The position numbers and the translations under genes were made by a program. A model generated the notes under the pieces. The model searched no databases. It had not been told where the DNA came from and was given only the letters and a program-made list of their open reading frames with translations. A stretch of 31,420 nt of DNA, taken from contig DHWS01000124.1 of the NCBI GenBank assembly GCA_002413305.1, forward strand, positions 1-31,420. Reading direction: 5' to 3'. The stretch is from Actinobacteria bacterium UBA5176 (lineage in GTDB: Bacteria; Actinomycetota; UBA4738). Shown here piece after piece: positions 15,890 to 24,463 of the stretch. The number at the start of each line of letters is the position of its first letter. The first letter of the stretch is position 1.

Positions 15890-17305
15890 GTGATGAATCC
15901 TCAGAGAAGGTGGAAGGTCGCGGCCCTCGCGTTGGGCATCATTTGGCTGAGGCCGAATGCCTCGGTTGCTTCCGGCGAGCCTTCGGGCCCGTTGCCCGTG
16001 ATGCAGCGCGGGGTGCAACAGATCAGCCGTGACACCATCCACGGAATCGGGCTGTCCGAGGATGACACCGAGGTCGAGCCGGATGTGGCGGTCGACCCTT
16101 TCAACCCCTCCGTCGTGGTCGCGACCCTCGCCCAGGGACGGAACCCCGACGGGGCCTCCTCGGCCCTCGGCTTCGCCACGTCTCACGACGGAGGACTGAG
16201 CTGGACCGCTGGGACGCTGCCGGGACTGATGACGGCGCAGGGGGGCCCATGGCTCCGGACCGGTGACTCAACCGTTGCCTTTGGCCCCGACGGCGCTGTC
16301 TACATCGGCGTCGGTGGCGCCAACCGGGACACCTGCGAACGGGGACTCGGGGTGGAGCGTTCGGACGACGGCGGGCTGACCTGGTCGGGACCCCTCTATG
16401 CGCAAGAACTCGTGGAGTGCGATCACTTCGTCGACAACGAGTCGCTGACGGTGGACACCTTCCCAGCGAGTCCGCACGAGGGCCGGCTCTACCTGACCTA
16501 CATCCGCGGCTTCGACTTCCATCCGTTCGCGCCGATCGTGATGCGCTACTCCGACGATCGTGGGGAGACGTGGAGCCCCATGGTGGTCATCTCCGGTCGC
16601 ATCCAGGGCGAAGGCGCGCTACCGCTGGTGCAGCCGAACGGCGATCTCACGGTGGTGTACGAGGACGCCATCGGCCCACCATTCCGGCTCTATGCCCAGA
16701 CCTCCAACGATGGCGGAGCGACCTTCACGAAGCCGCAAGTCATCGCTCGAGACGAATGGCGAGAGGCGCACGGCATGCGAACGGGGTTCGGGATCCCGGC
16801 GGCTGCCGTCGACCCAGTGACGGCAGGGATATTCGTCGTCTGGCAGGACGGCAGGTTCCGGGATCCGCTCAACGACATCTTGCTGATCCGCTCCGCCGAT
16901 GGGAGACATTGGGGTGCGCCGGTCCGAGTTAACCAGGACCCCGAGGAGAGCCGGATCGATCACCTGACGCCGGTCGTTGCGGCCTTCGCGGGCGAGGTCC
17001 ACGTCACATACTTCACACGGGACGACTCGGGCGGGTACTCGCGGTTTCTCGATGAGCGCTACATCGTCTCGCACGACGGAGGAGTGACCTTCGGAAGCGA
17101 GACGATCGTGGGTGATCCTATTGATCTGGCCTACGCAGCGACCGTCTTCAACCTGAATGGCGGGGTTGACCGGTTCCTGGGCGACTACAACGGGATCGCG
17201 GCAGGCCCGGATGGTGTCCACATCGTGTGGTGCACTGCGTCGAAGCCTCCGCACCCCGAGACGTACCACCAGACCACGTGGACGGCGACGCTGGTCGCGC
17301 ACTGA
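15890..17305 (+). CDS. Secreted Asp-box (BNR, sialidase-like) beta-propeller protein
   Basis: A 471-residue protein with an N-terminal secretion signal (basic start, then VAALALGIIWL, cleavage possible near ASVASG). At least five Asp-box motifs follow: SHDGGLSW, SDDGGLTW, SDDRGETW, SNDGGATF and SHDGGVTF, evenly spread as in six-bladed sialidase-type propellers. No (F/Y)RIP motif typical of true sialidases was found, so enzyme activity is uncertain and a binding or other glycosidase role is possible. Translation may begin at GTG 15890 or ATG 15893, with AGGG just upstream. It sits between the two ABC modules and is 18 bp before the second ATPase gene, consistent with co-transcription. Confidence 0.85.
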   Translation: MMNPQRRWKVAALALGIIWLRPNASVASGEPSGPLPVMQRGVQQISRDTIHGIGLSEDDTEVEPDVAVDPFNPSVVVATLAQGRNPDGASSALGFATSHDGGLSWTAGTLPGLMTAQGGPWLRTGDSTVAFGPDGAVYIGVGGANRDTCERGLGVERSDDGGLTWSGPLYAQELVECDHFVDNESLTVDTFPASPHEGRLYLTYIRGFDFHPFAPIVMRYSDDRGETWSPMVVISGRIQGEGALPLVQPNGDLTVVYEDAIGPPFRLYAQTSNDGGATFTKPQVIARDEWREAHGMRTGFGIPAAAVDPVTAGIFVVWQDGRFRDPLNDILLIRSADGRHWGAPVRVNQDPEESRIDHLTPVVAAFAGEVHVTYFTRDDSGGYSRFLDERYIVSHDGGVTFGSETIVGDPIDLAYAATVFNLNGGVDRFLGDYNGIAAGPDGVHIVWCTASKPPHPETYHQTTWTATLVAH

Positions 17306-17323
17306 GCGGCGGGAAGGGGGATC

Positions 17324-18070
17324 GTGCCTCGCAGGAAGGCGTCTCCATCGAGTGACCAGGTCAACGCGATAGACGTCCAGTCTGTCTCGCGCGAATACAA
17401 AGTTCCGTCTGGGACCGTCCGAGCGATCCATGACGTTTCGTTGGAAGTTCGTCGCGGGGAGCTCATCGCTCTCATGGGGCCATCAGGATCCGGCAAGACC
17501 ACGTTGCTCAATCTCATCGGTGGACTCGACCGACCCACATCAGGTTCGATCCGGGTGCTCGGCCACGAGTTGCAGGGCCTGCGCGAGCGTTCTCTCACCA
17601 GGTTCCGAGCCCGAGTGGTCGGCGTCGTCTTCCAGGACCCCCATCTCCTGCCCGGTCTCACCGCCCTGGAGAACGTCGTCTCAGCGCAGCTCCCATGGCG
17701 CAGACGACGCCAACTCGTCCCCGAAGGGACCGAGATGCTCGTGGCCGTCGGATTGAAGGACAGACTGAACTTCCCACCCTCGAGGCTCTCTGGCGGGGAG
17801 CGACAGCGCGTGGGTATCGCCAGGGCGTTGATGGGCGGGCGTCCCCTCCTGCTGGCGGATGAGCCAACCGGTGATCTGGACATCGATACGGCAGAGGAGA
17901 TCCTCGAGCTTCTCGGGAGCTTGAGGAGCCGCCTGGGCCTCACCGTGATGGTGGCCACCCACGATCCCGCCGTCGCACGGACAGCGGACCGGGTGATCCG
18001 GCTATCGGGGGGAGCGCTCCGCCCAGAAGAACCGGTCGCCGTCGACCTTGCCAAGCGGACCCGGCGATGA
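17324..18070 (+). CDS. ABC transporter ATPase, LolD/MacB-type (module 2)
   Basis: A 248-residue ATP-binding subunit with Walker A GPSGSGKT at 52-59, FQDPHLLPGLTALENVV at the Q-loop, signature LSGGERQRVGIARAL, Walker [13 protein letters not shown] and ATHD switch. It is a close paralogue of the ATPase at 9990-10736, the same length, with long identical stretches around the Q-loop and signature. It starts at GTG 17324 after GGGAAGGGGGA. Its stop overlaps the permease start by 4 bases (ATGA). It powers the FtsX-type permease encoded next. Confidence 0.93.
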   Translation: MPRRKASPSSDQVNAIDVQSVSREYKVPSGTVRAIHDVSLEVRRGELIALMGPSGSGKTTLLNLIGGLDRPTSGSIRVLGHELQGLRERSLTRFRARVVGVVFQDPHLLPGLTALENVVSAQLPWRRRRQLVPEGTEMLVAVGLKDRLNFPPSRLSGGERQRVGIARALMGGRPLLLADEPTGDLDIDTAEEILELLGSLRSRLGLTVMVATHDPAVARTADRVIRLSGGALRPEEPVAVDLAKRTRR

Positions 18071-20742
18071 TCCGGCTCAGCTGGCGTCAGGTCATATCTC
18101 GTCGCGCAGTGAGTGCTGTGGCCGCAGCCGGACTCTTTGCCGCGACCTTTGGATTCATCGTGCTCGCGACGACGGCCAGAACCGCGACCGCGTCGCTTCG
18201 GGGCGACATCGCCAGGGACTGGGCCACCCCCTACGACCTGCTCGTGAGGCCGTCGGGCTCGATCACCGACCTCGAGCGTCAGCAGAACCTTGTGCGCCCG
18301 AACTTCGTGAGCGGGCTCAACGGTGGCATCACGCTCGGCCAACTTGGTCAGGTCCGCCAGGTCCCCGGAGTGGAGGTTGCCGCTCCGCTGGCGATGGTCG
18401 GCTTCGTCAGCTGGCCTTCGGAGATCCACGTTCCACTCGACAGCGTGGGTCGGGCCGTCAGCGTGTATCGCGTGGATACGTCGTCGAGTTCTGCGGATGG
18501 CCTCTCAAGCTATCCGATCGAGCGACGCTACGTCGTGGTTGCTTCCCGTGGCACGCTCATGACCAGGCTCACTCCATACCCCAATGCCCACGCGATCGAC
18601 ACGTTGCTCGTTGGCAACCGCAAGATCCATTGCGCCTGGCCGTCGGTGTCGTGCTTCGCTCCCAGAGTCTGCTTCCTATCCTGCGCCCGTCAGTTTCCGC
18701 CCGCCCCGCCGGGCTACACGCTGCCGATCTTGCAACCGATCGTGGTCGCCGGCATCGATCCCGTCGCCGAGGCGAAGCTCCTGCACCTGGATCGGTGCGT
18801 CAACTCCGGACGCTACCTCGCCGAAAGCGACACGCTGAGCACATTGCACGACGCCCAGCTCGAGCGCATCCCTGTCCTGGTGAGCGATCGATCCTTCATC
18901 GACGACCAGTTCATGATGCACATCGCGAAGGCTCAAGACGCAGGCCGGCTGCTGGCGGGCGCCTCTCCTACATCGCTCCGATCCTGGGATGCGCTCCCCA
19001 CACAGAACATGAGCGCCGACGCGCTGTATCGGTCGTTCCTCCCCCAGCTCTCGGGATCCCGCCTTGCGCCGTATGGATTCGGAGATCCCTACCCGATCTG
19101 GTCCGCCGGCGATGTGCAATATCGCCAGGTTGGGCCCAACCACCTCGAGGCCCTGACCGTCCCGCCGATACAGAAGTTGTATCGCGTGGGTGAGGGCAAC
19201 GGTGGATACGGCGACCTCCCACCGAGCCGACTCGTCCCGCCCGAACTCAAGGACGACTGGTTCCGCCCCGTCACCGAGCGGGTCGATCGATACAAGTACG
19301 CCGATCCCCGGTTCCTTCTGAAGAACTGGAATCCCGTTGGGCAGTATGACCCTTCGTGCCTTCCAGGGTTCGATCGTCTTGCTGGAGGCGCCGGAGTGGA
19401 AGCCTACGCGGCGCCCGTGGTGCGACTGGCGGACGGTGGCGAGCTCGGCCCCTCGCGTTCCATGGCCGACTATGTCACGAGTCCGCCGCTCGTCCTGACG
19501 ACCCTCGACGGGGCGAAGTGGCTGGCGAATCCGAGAAGATACGTGGGGCAGCCCGGCGCAGCGTTCATCAGCATCATCCGGGTGAAGGTGCGGGGCGTGG
19601 GGCAGCCTGGCGCTGCGGCCAAGGCCCGTCTTCTCTCCGTCGCGAGCGACATCCACTCGGCCACGGGTCTGCAGGTCGATATCCTGAAGGGGGCCTCGGC
19701 AAAGTCCGTTGCGGTGTCACTCCCAGCAGGCCGATTCGGTCGCCCGGCGCTCACCGTGACCGAAGGGTGGTCGCTGAAGGGAGTGGCCCTGCGATTCACG
19801 GAGGCGGTGCGAAACCAGGACGTCGTGCTCTTCAGCGTGCTACTCGTCGCTGGCGTGCTGCTGGCAGCGGAGACGGCATGGAGCTCGGTGCGTCGACGAC
19901 GGTACGAGTTCGGCGTGCTCCGGGCGCACGGGTGGCCAACATACAAGATCGTATGGCTGGTAGAGCTGGAGATGATGCAGCTGGGCCTGGCGGCGGGAGC
20001 GGCCACGCTCCTTGGTGCGGGAGCTCTGACCCTGGCTGGCGTCTTGCCAGCCCACGAGAGCTATCTCCTACTGGCACTGCCAATGTCCGCAGCGATCGCG
20101 GCGGTAGCTGCGCTGCTCCCGGCTCTGTCGGCGAGCAAGGGTACGGCCGTCAGCATGATCCAGACCCTGACGCCCGTGCGCAGGAGTCGTCCTCCGGCGG
20201 CGTCTTGGGTCCTTGGCCTTCGTGGCTTTCGTGGTTCGCGAAGGTGGGACGCCCTACTCGGGGGGGCTGCGATCTCGCTTGGTTCGGCGGTACTGGGTGC
20301 CGTCGCATTGGTCGAGATCGGGTTCAACGGTCGACTCGACGCAACCGTCCTTGGCACCTACCTGGGAACGCATGTTCACCGATACCACGTCGCCATCGGC
20401 ATCCTGAAGCTACTCGTCGGCGGCCTCTGCGCCGGGCAGGCATTGACCTTTGCCTTCCTTGCGCATCGACCTGAATTCGCCGTGCTCCGGGCACTTGGGT
20501 GGCCACGCATTCAAGTCATCGGCATGATCTTGGCCCAAGCGGCCTGGGTGGCGGTTGTGGGTGGGGTGGTTGCCGCCCTCGCGGTGGAGGGGTTCGGGGC
20601 TGAGTTGCACGCCTCATCGGCGGCCATCGGAGCCAGCGTCCTGGTGGCATTGGCTGCGGCGCTCGCCACGACGCTGTTGGCGTTCAGCGGCCCGGCGATC
20701 CTGTCGTGGCAGATGTCTCCGGGCAACGCGTTGCATGTGTAG
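18067..20742 (+). CDS. FtsX-type ABC permease with large Cys-rich outer domain (module 2)
   Basis: An 891-residue paralogue of the permease at 10733-13411, colinear throughout: N-terminal helix (about 14-35), TPYDLLVRPSGS, the outer domain to about 575, then two FtsX bundles with RRRYEFGVLRAHGWP and HRPEFAVLRALGWPRIQV. The six outer-domain Cys of module 1 recur (HCAWPSVSC, PRVCFLSC, LDRCVNSGRY, YDPSCLPGFD), though the spacing in the first cluster differs. The two permeases also share WLANP(K/R)RY and an AGxFGRPALTV segment before the membrane part. It probably forms a dimeric complex with its ATPase. Whether the two modules work on different substrates or assemble together is unknown. Confidence 0.9.
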   Translation: MIRLSWRQVISRRAVSAVAAAGLFAATFGFIVLATTARTATASLRGDIARDWATPYDLLVRPSGSITDLERQQNLVRPNFVSGLNGGITLGQLGQVRQVPGVEVAAPLAMVGFVSWPSEIHVPLDSVGRAVSVYRVDTSSSSADGLSSYPIERRYVVVASRGTLMTRLTPYPNAHAIDTLLVGNRKIHCAWPSVSCFAPRVCFLSCARQFPPAPPGYTLPILQPIVVAGIDPVAEAKLLHLDRCVNSGRYLAESDTLSTLHDAQLERIPVLVSDRSFIDDQFMMHIAKAQDAGRLLAGASPTSLRSWDALPTQNMSADALYRSFLPQLSGSRLAPYGFGDPYPIWSAGDVQYRQVGPNHLEALTVPPIQKLYRVGEGNGGYGDLPPSRLVPPELKDDWFRPVTERVDRYKYADPRFLLKNWNPVGQYDPSCLPGFDRLAGGAGVEAYAAPVVRLADGGELGPSRSMADYVTSPPLVLTTLDGAKWLANPRRYVGQPGAAFISIIRVKVRGVGQPGAAAKARLLSVASDIHSATGLQVDILKGASAKSVAVSLPAGRFGRPALTVTEGWSLKGVALRFTEAVRNQDVVLFSVLLVAGVLLAAETAWSSVRRRRYEFGVLRAHGWPTYKIVWLVELEMMQLGLAAGAATLLGAGALTLAGVLPAHESYLLLALPMSAAIAAVAALLPALSASKGTAVSMIQTLTPVRRSRPPAASWVLGLRGFRGSRRWDALLGGAAISLGSAVLGAVALVEIGFNGRLDATVLGTYLGTHVHRYHVAIGILKLLVGGLCAGQALTFAFLAHRPEFAVLRALGWPRIQVIGMILAQAAWVAVVGGVVAALAVEGFGAELHASSAAIGASVLVALAAALATTLLAFSGPAILSWQMSPGNALHV

Positions 20743-20783
20743 CGTTGGTGACTCCATGCCTTCGGCCAGTTCGTGAGGAACAG

Positions 20784-20814
20784 TTGCGACGCCCCAGGAC
20801 AGGGTCGATAGGCT
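20784..20814 (+). promoter_or_regulatory. Possible promoter of the third VOC gene
   Basis: TTGCGA (20784-20789) and TAGGCT (20809-20814) are 19 bp apart in the 129-bp gap after the module 2 permease. The long spacer weakens the call, but a separate promoter here would explain the gap, since the genes upstream are tightly packed. Confidence 0.3.
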
Positions 20815-20871
20815 ACCCCGGTCGGATGCTTCTCTCCCGAGGGGGAGCGATCATCAGCTGAGAGGATCCCG

Positions 20872-21240
20872 GTGGAGCTGGCGAAGGTAGGGACCATCAT
20901 GTTCGACACGAGCGACCTATCAGCGGTCGTACTGTTCTGGTCCGAGTTGCTTGGCGTCGAGGCATCGCCCCCGGTGGCGAATGGGCAATTCGTCTTCCTG
21001 GGGGCGACAGCCGAAGGCGCCATGATCGGGTTCCAGAGCATTGCGCAGCCCAAGGCGGGGAAGAACCGGATGCACTTGGACCTGATCGTCGGGGACCTGG
21101 AAGCGGCCACGGCGAGGATCGAGGAGCTCGGAGGTTCGTGGGTGGAGCCGGGCACCACCCGGCAGCTCGAAGGAGTCTCGTGGCGGTGCATGGCCGATCC
21201 TGAAGGGAACGAGTTCGACATCATCGCCCACAGTGGGTAG
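20872..21240 (+). CDS. VOC superfamily protein 3
   Basis: A 122-residue single VOC domain: GTIMFDTSDLSAVVLFWSELLGVEA at the N-terminus, NRMHLDLIVGDLEAATARIEELGGSWVEPG in the middle (the His is a usual metal ligand) and MADPEGNEFDII at the end with the terminal Glu ligand. This pattern matches the common glyoxalase-like VOC group of actinobacteria. It starts at GTG 20872 with GAGAGGA upstream. It stands apart from the ABC module by 129 bp and just before the IS630-type remnant. Confidence 0.88.
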   Translation: MELAKVGTIMFDTSDLSAVVLFWSELLGVEASPPVANGQFVFLGATAEGAMIGFQSIAQPKAGKNRMHLDLIVGDLEAATARIEELGGSWVEPGTTRQLEGVSWRCMADPEGNEFDIIAHSG

Positions 21241-21322
21241 AGCGCAACGCTCGCGGTGCGCCAGACGGTGGAACGTCGAGGGGAGGACCGGGATGCGTGC
21301 ACGCGGCTGAGCAGACAAATCG

Positions 21323-21341
21323 GTCACCTAGTGGTGCGTCG
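21323..21341 (+). repeat. Left terminal inverted repeat
   Basis: The 19-mer GTCACCTAGTGGTGCGTCG. Its reverse complement recurs at 22669-22687 with one difference (C/T at base 15). The TAG stop of the transposase fragment is read from its CTA on the opposite strand. Confidence 0.7.
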
Positions 21342-21675
21342 CGGATTCAGTGACGCGATCGAGGGTGGCTCGTCCGCGTTTGACCTTGGTGATGATGCCG
21401 TCGACGGTCTTGGTCCACACGAACGGTTGCGGGTCGTGGTTCCAGTGTGAGGCCCATACGCCGATCGCATCTTCGAGTTGACGGGTGGAGGTGAAGCTCG
21501 CGTTGATCAACGCCTTGCGGGTGAGCATCGAGAACCAGCCCTCGATCAGGTTCAACCACGACGCCGACGTGGGGGTGAAGTGCAGATGCCAGCGAGCCCG
21601 TTTCGGGTGGGCGAACCATGTGCGCCGTGGCTCGAGCGCGACGTTCGAGTCGAGCTCGAGCGCATCCACGAGCAC
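21328..21675 (-). pseudogene. IS630-family transposase, C-terminal fragment
   Basis: About 115 residues that match the end of IS630 DDE transposases: HLHFTPTSASWLNLIEGWF, then SMLTRKALINASF, a QLEDAIGVWASHWN segment and a WTKT..GIITKVKRGR tail. Sequence upstream of about 21625 (toward the N-terminus) no longer shows the conserved DN..SH strand, and the helix-turn-helix and first two catalytic acidic residues are missing. The protein is therefore inactive. The GNAT gene begins where the rest should be. Confidence 0.8.
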
Positions 21676-21730
21676 TTCTCCAAGACGGCGGGCCGATGAG
21701 TGGCGGGGCTCATGCGCCGGACCAGCAGCG

Positions 21731-22612
21731 TCACTGCCCGCACTGTTCGTGTGGGGCTGGTCGAATGAGCAGCCGATCGATAGACGTCTGAACGAAGCCG
21801 GCGCCGAGGTAGAGGTTGCGGGCGGCGTCGGTCTCGAAGCCGACCTTCAGGCGGCGTGCGCCTTTGCGCGCGAGCCGATCGAGGCCGTTCGTCAACAACA
21901 TGCGGGCCAGGCCGCGTCGCTGGTATTCGTCCTCGACGCGCATCGGTTCGAGGAGTCCGACGAGCGTCGTGTGGTCGAACCAGAACAACGCGTAGCCGGC
22001 GACCCTGCCATCCGCGTCCTCGACCGCCAGATCGAGCGTGGGATCGTACAGCGAGCACTGTCGCAGCCGCAGCTCGACCGGTTCACCGTTGCGAGCAATC
22101 ATCGGGTGCGGACGATCCGCGCGTGTCACGCGATCGACGATCGCGAACCCATCGACCTGCGCGACCGGAGGGTGCTGGTCGGCGTCCATCCATGTAGTCC
22201 CAGACAACTCGTCGGTCATCGCGAATCCACTCTGGATGGCGAGGGCCGCCAGCCGCGCGTCGTCCTCGCGCACAAGCATCTCGAGTACGCCCGGATGTGT
22301 GGCGGTGGCTTCCACCGTCGCGGCCCAGACCTCTTCCTCGTCGACGATCGACGGCACGGCGAAGACGTCTGCTTGCCAGGTGTCGCCCCAGGCCGTCAGC
22401 CCTGCCGCCGCCACCGGGCCGGCCTCGTCGAACCAGACCGGGAGCGCCAGCTCGTCGGTCGCCCGCGGGCGGCGCCACCACCACTGCACGTCGGCGGCCT
22501 CCCACATGCCGCCGAGCGGATCAGCCAGGCGAGCGCGCTGCAGGACCGTGGTCGTCGCGTTCAGCCGCCCGAGACCCCACAGCAGCTCGCGTCGCACGAC
22601 CACGTTCGTCAA
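21731..22612 (-). CDS. GNAT-family N-acetyltransferase inside the IS630-type ends
   Basis: A 293-residue protein. The C-terminal half is a GNAT domain: VAGYALFWFDHTTLVGLLEPMRVEDEYQRRGLARMLLTNGLDRL carries the acetyl-CoA pyrophosphate loop (QRRGLA), followed by LKVGFETDAARNLYLGAGF. The N-terminal half (about 1-150) is a degenerate second GNAT-like unit, with AALAIQSGFAMTDEL resembling the final helix-strand of the fold. It should transfer acetyl from acetyl-CoA to an amine; the substrate is unknown. The TTG at 22612 has no clear ribosome site, and ATG 22507 is an alternative. Its position between transposon ends suggests it travels as cargo. Confidence 0.82.
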   Translation of the reverse strand: MTNVVVRRELLWGLGRLNATTTVLQRARLADPLGGMWEAADVQWWWRRPRATDELALPVWFDEAGPVAAAGLTAWGDTWQADVFAVPSIVDEEEVWAATVEATATHPGVLEMLVREDDARLAALAIQSGFAMTDELSGTTWMDADQHPPVAQVDGFAIVDRVTRADRPHPMIARNGEPVELRLRQCSLYDPTLDLAVEDADGRVAGYALFWFDHTTLVGLLEPMRVEDEYQRRGLARMLLTNGLDRLARKGARRLKVGFETDAARNLYLGAGFVQTSIDRLLIRPAPHEQCGQ

Positions 22613-22668
22613 GTGTATTGGCCGGGCCGCTGAACGCGACGACTCCGGTGGCTGCTCGCCTATCTCAG

Positions 22669-22687
22669 CGACACACCACTAGGTGAC
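22669..22687 (-). repeat. Right terminal inverted repeat
   Basis: CGACACACCACTAGGTGAC, the inverted partner of 21323-21341 with 18 of 19 positions paired. It lies 57 bp upstream of the GNAT start. Confidence 0.7.
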
Positions 22688-22814
22688 AAGATCCAGTCCC
22701 GACATGGCCGTTGTCGTAGCTCTTCGCGAAGAGGACTGGGCAGTAACCACACCGCACCACCAGGACCAAGCCGTGGGAGATCGCATGCACCAGTTCGCCG
22801 ACTCGATCTGGGGC

Positions 22815-23913
22815 TCAGCATATGGCGACAAGCTTGTCCGGCTGACGGAGCGCCACCCACACCACATCGTCGAGACTTACGACGTCCACGGGGAGGCCCT
22901 CCAGAGGCACTGCCCGTGTTTGGCCGCTGTTCGGGTCGACCCGGATGAGGGAGGGCGTGGCACGAGCCGGGAGCGCTCCTGTCCAGAGGGCGTCGCTCGT
23001 GATGGCAACAAAGCCAGGGGCTACCGGAAGAGAGAGAGGCTTACCTGCTACCGCGCCCGTGTGCGCTGAGATCCGAACCAGGTTGCCGGTGGCCAGGGCG
23101 CCGTTTCCGCCCAGCTGAGCCACCCACACCGAGCCGTCACGAATGCTGAGCTCGACTCCCGGTGCCCCGAACGCCGCGTGGTGGATGATCCTGCCCGAAA
23201 CGCCGTCGAAGCTGGCGACGCCTCCCGCTCCCGCCGACCAGAGAACATCACCTTGGGCGGCGAGCGAGATCACGGTTCCACCCGGCACGCGAGCGACGCG
23301 CCCCGTGACCCGATCCATCGTGGGGTCGATCTGGAAGATCCGGTCGGGCGCACTGTCTCCGCCCGCCACCCAGACGAACCTGCCCGTCGCGGCGATCGAC
23401 AGGCCGAACCTCGGGTCGTGCATCGTCGCGACGACCTCGCCGCTTCCAGCGTTCACTTGGACCACCGTCGCCCCGGACTGCCCTTCCTGCTGGGCGACGA
23501 CCCAGACGGAACCGAAGCCGAAGGTCAGAGCCCAAGGGTCTGCCTGGAATCGCATCGTTCGACTGACCACCCCGGTCGTGGGGACCACGCGTAGCAGACT
23601 GCCGCCGCCTGCACTCGGCCAGTTGCGAGTCAGCACCCAGAGGTCTCCGTCGCCGGACGCCACAACCCATGGCGGGCCAGGGAGCTGTATCCCATGCGTT
23701 GCGGTGGAGCCGGCACCGATCGGGCATGGGCCGAGCTCGCCGAGTGCCGGTGTCGACGTCGATGAAAGTCGGAGGTACCGCAGCACCCCCGGTCGCCGAG
23801 TGAAAGGGACCGAGCAGGCCGAACGCGACTCCTCCGGCGACGAGTAGAGCACCGCCGACCAGCGTGGTGCGAAGGATCGTCCGGCGTTCGGCGAACCTGA
23901 GGCCGAACATCAT
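22815..23913 (-). pseudogene. Membrane-anchored Vgb/YncE-like beta-propeller, frameshifted
   Basis: The N-terminus, from ATG 23913 (AGAGGGAG 9 bases upstream), reads MMFGLRFAERRTILRTTLVGG and continues with a membrane helix to about residue 35 and then AVPPTFIDVDTGT. The propeller continues in another frame: LGELGPCPIGAGSTATHGIQ, then repeats such as GDLWVLTRNW, GSVWVVAQQE, GRFVWVAGGD and GSVWVAQLGG, ending at 22815. The switch must occur near 23730-23765. Joined, they make a protein of about 365 residues with an N-terminal anchor and an outer propeller of the virginiamycin B lyase-like type. One base error in the assembly would explain this equally well, since both parts are otherwise intact. 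From the propeller frame alone, a start at GTG 23852 would lose the membrane anchor. Confidence 0.65.
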
Positions 23914-24463
23914 CTCCGGCGCGCTCCCTCTGGAAACTCTTGAGCCCTGACACCGGTCAGTACGCCGCCCAACCTGCAGAGGTTCCCTGCGATCCTGAGT
24001 CCCTGGGCGCGCCGACCCTCGGCCCACCCGAGCCGGTTCTGGCTCCATGGCCCGCTCAACCGTCTGCCCTTCTAGCCCAGATTCGTGACAGCGCGACCAG
24101 ATTCCGCAAGACACAGCCAATGTGGTGGCGAAAGCGGCCGAGCGCCAGCGAACCGGCGATCCGGAGGTCGAGGCGGCCTACCAGCCGCGTTTCGAGAGCA
24201 CGAGGCTTCTCATCTCGAGAACACCCTTGGCTTGGTTGGTTGGTGGTTGGTGGACCTGACAGGACACTATTCGAACCTACCGGAGACTAGGTTACGACCG
24301 CTTGTGCCGAGCATGGGGTGGTGCGAGATCGTTCATGACCTGCACGAACGGCTGGTCGCGAGCGCGAAACGCCAAACCACGTGAACCGAGACCATGAATG
24401 ACGGACACGTGCTCAGGCCTACGCTCGGGCCCGTGCGCGAGGGGTGATGTTACGATTCTGCCG
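23914..24463. other. Gene-free stretch with a G-rich TTGG run
   Basis: These 550 bp lie between the divergently oriented propeller and hydrolase genes. The open frames here show no domain, no good ribosome site and low-complexity translation. A GG-rich run, GGTTGGTTGGTGGTTGGTGG at 24234-24253, has six GG pairs. An extended -10 (TGTTACGAT) lies at 24448-24456 next to the hydrolase start. A GTTCGAA at about 24270 on the minus strand lacks tRNA arms around it. Confidence 0.5.
24448..24456 (+). promoter_or_regulatory. Extended -10 element giving a probably leaderless mRNA
   Basis: TG-T-TACGAT at 24448-24456 is an extended -10. The hydrolase ATG is at 24464, 7 bases after the hexamer, just where transcription should begin. 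No -35 was found and no ribosome site precedes the ATG, both consistent with leaderless expression. Confidence 0.45.

Larger units (their letters stand above)
21323..22687 (-). mobile_element. Decayed IS630-type element carrying a GNAT gene
   Basis: Matching inverted ends at 21323-21341 and 22669-22687 (18 of 19 bases) bound 1,365 bp. Inside are only the C-terminal portion of an IS630-family transposase, whose stop codon lies within the left end, and a complete GNAT acetyltransferase gene where the transposase N-terminus would be expected. Both genes are on the minus strand. The ends show that the unit once moved, or could move, as a whole, but it no longer encodes a full transposase. The CTAG inside the ends suits the TA preference of IS630. 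No flanking duplication was clear. Confidence 0.6.

Noticed and set aside
15890..17305. A true sialidase call for the Asp-box protein
   Set aside because: Asp boxes are present but no (F/Y)RIP arginine motif was seen, so only the fold is claimed.
18048..19193. Plus-strand open frame overlapping the start of the module 2 permease
   Set aside because: It is out of frame with the permease, Arg-rich and without domain; the permease frame matches its paralogue throughout.
24260..24290. Possible tRNA T-arm (GGTTCGAA) on the minus strand
   Set aside because: The flanking bases do not pair into a 5-bp stem and no acceptor or anticodon arm could be found.
23940..24290. 116-codon plus-strand frame in the gene-free stretch
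   Set aside because: It has no ribosome site, is Pro/Arg/Ser-rich, shows no domain, and runs over the G-rich repeat.
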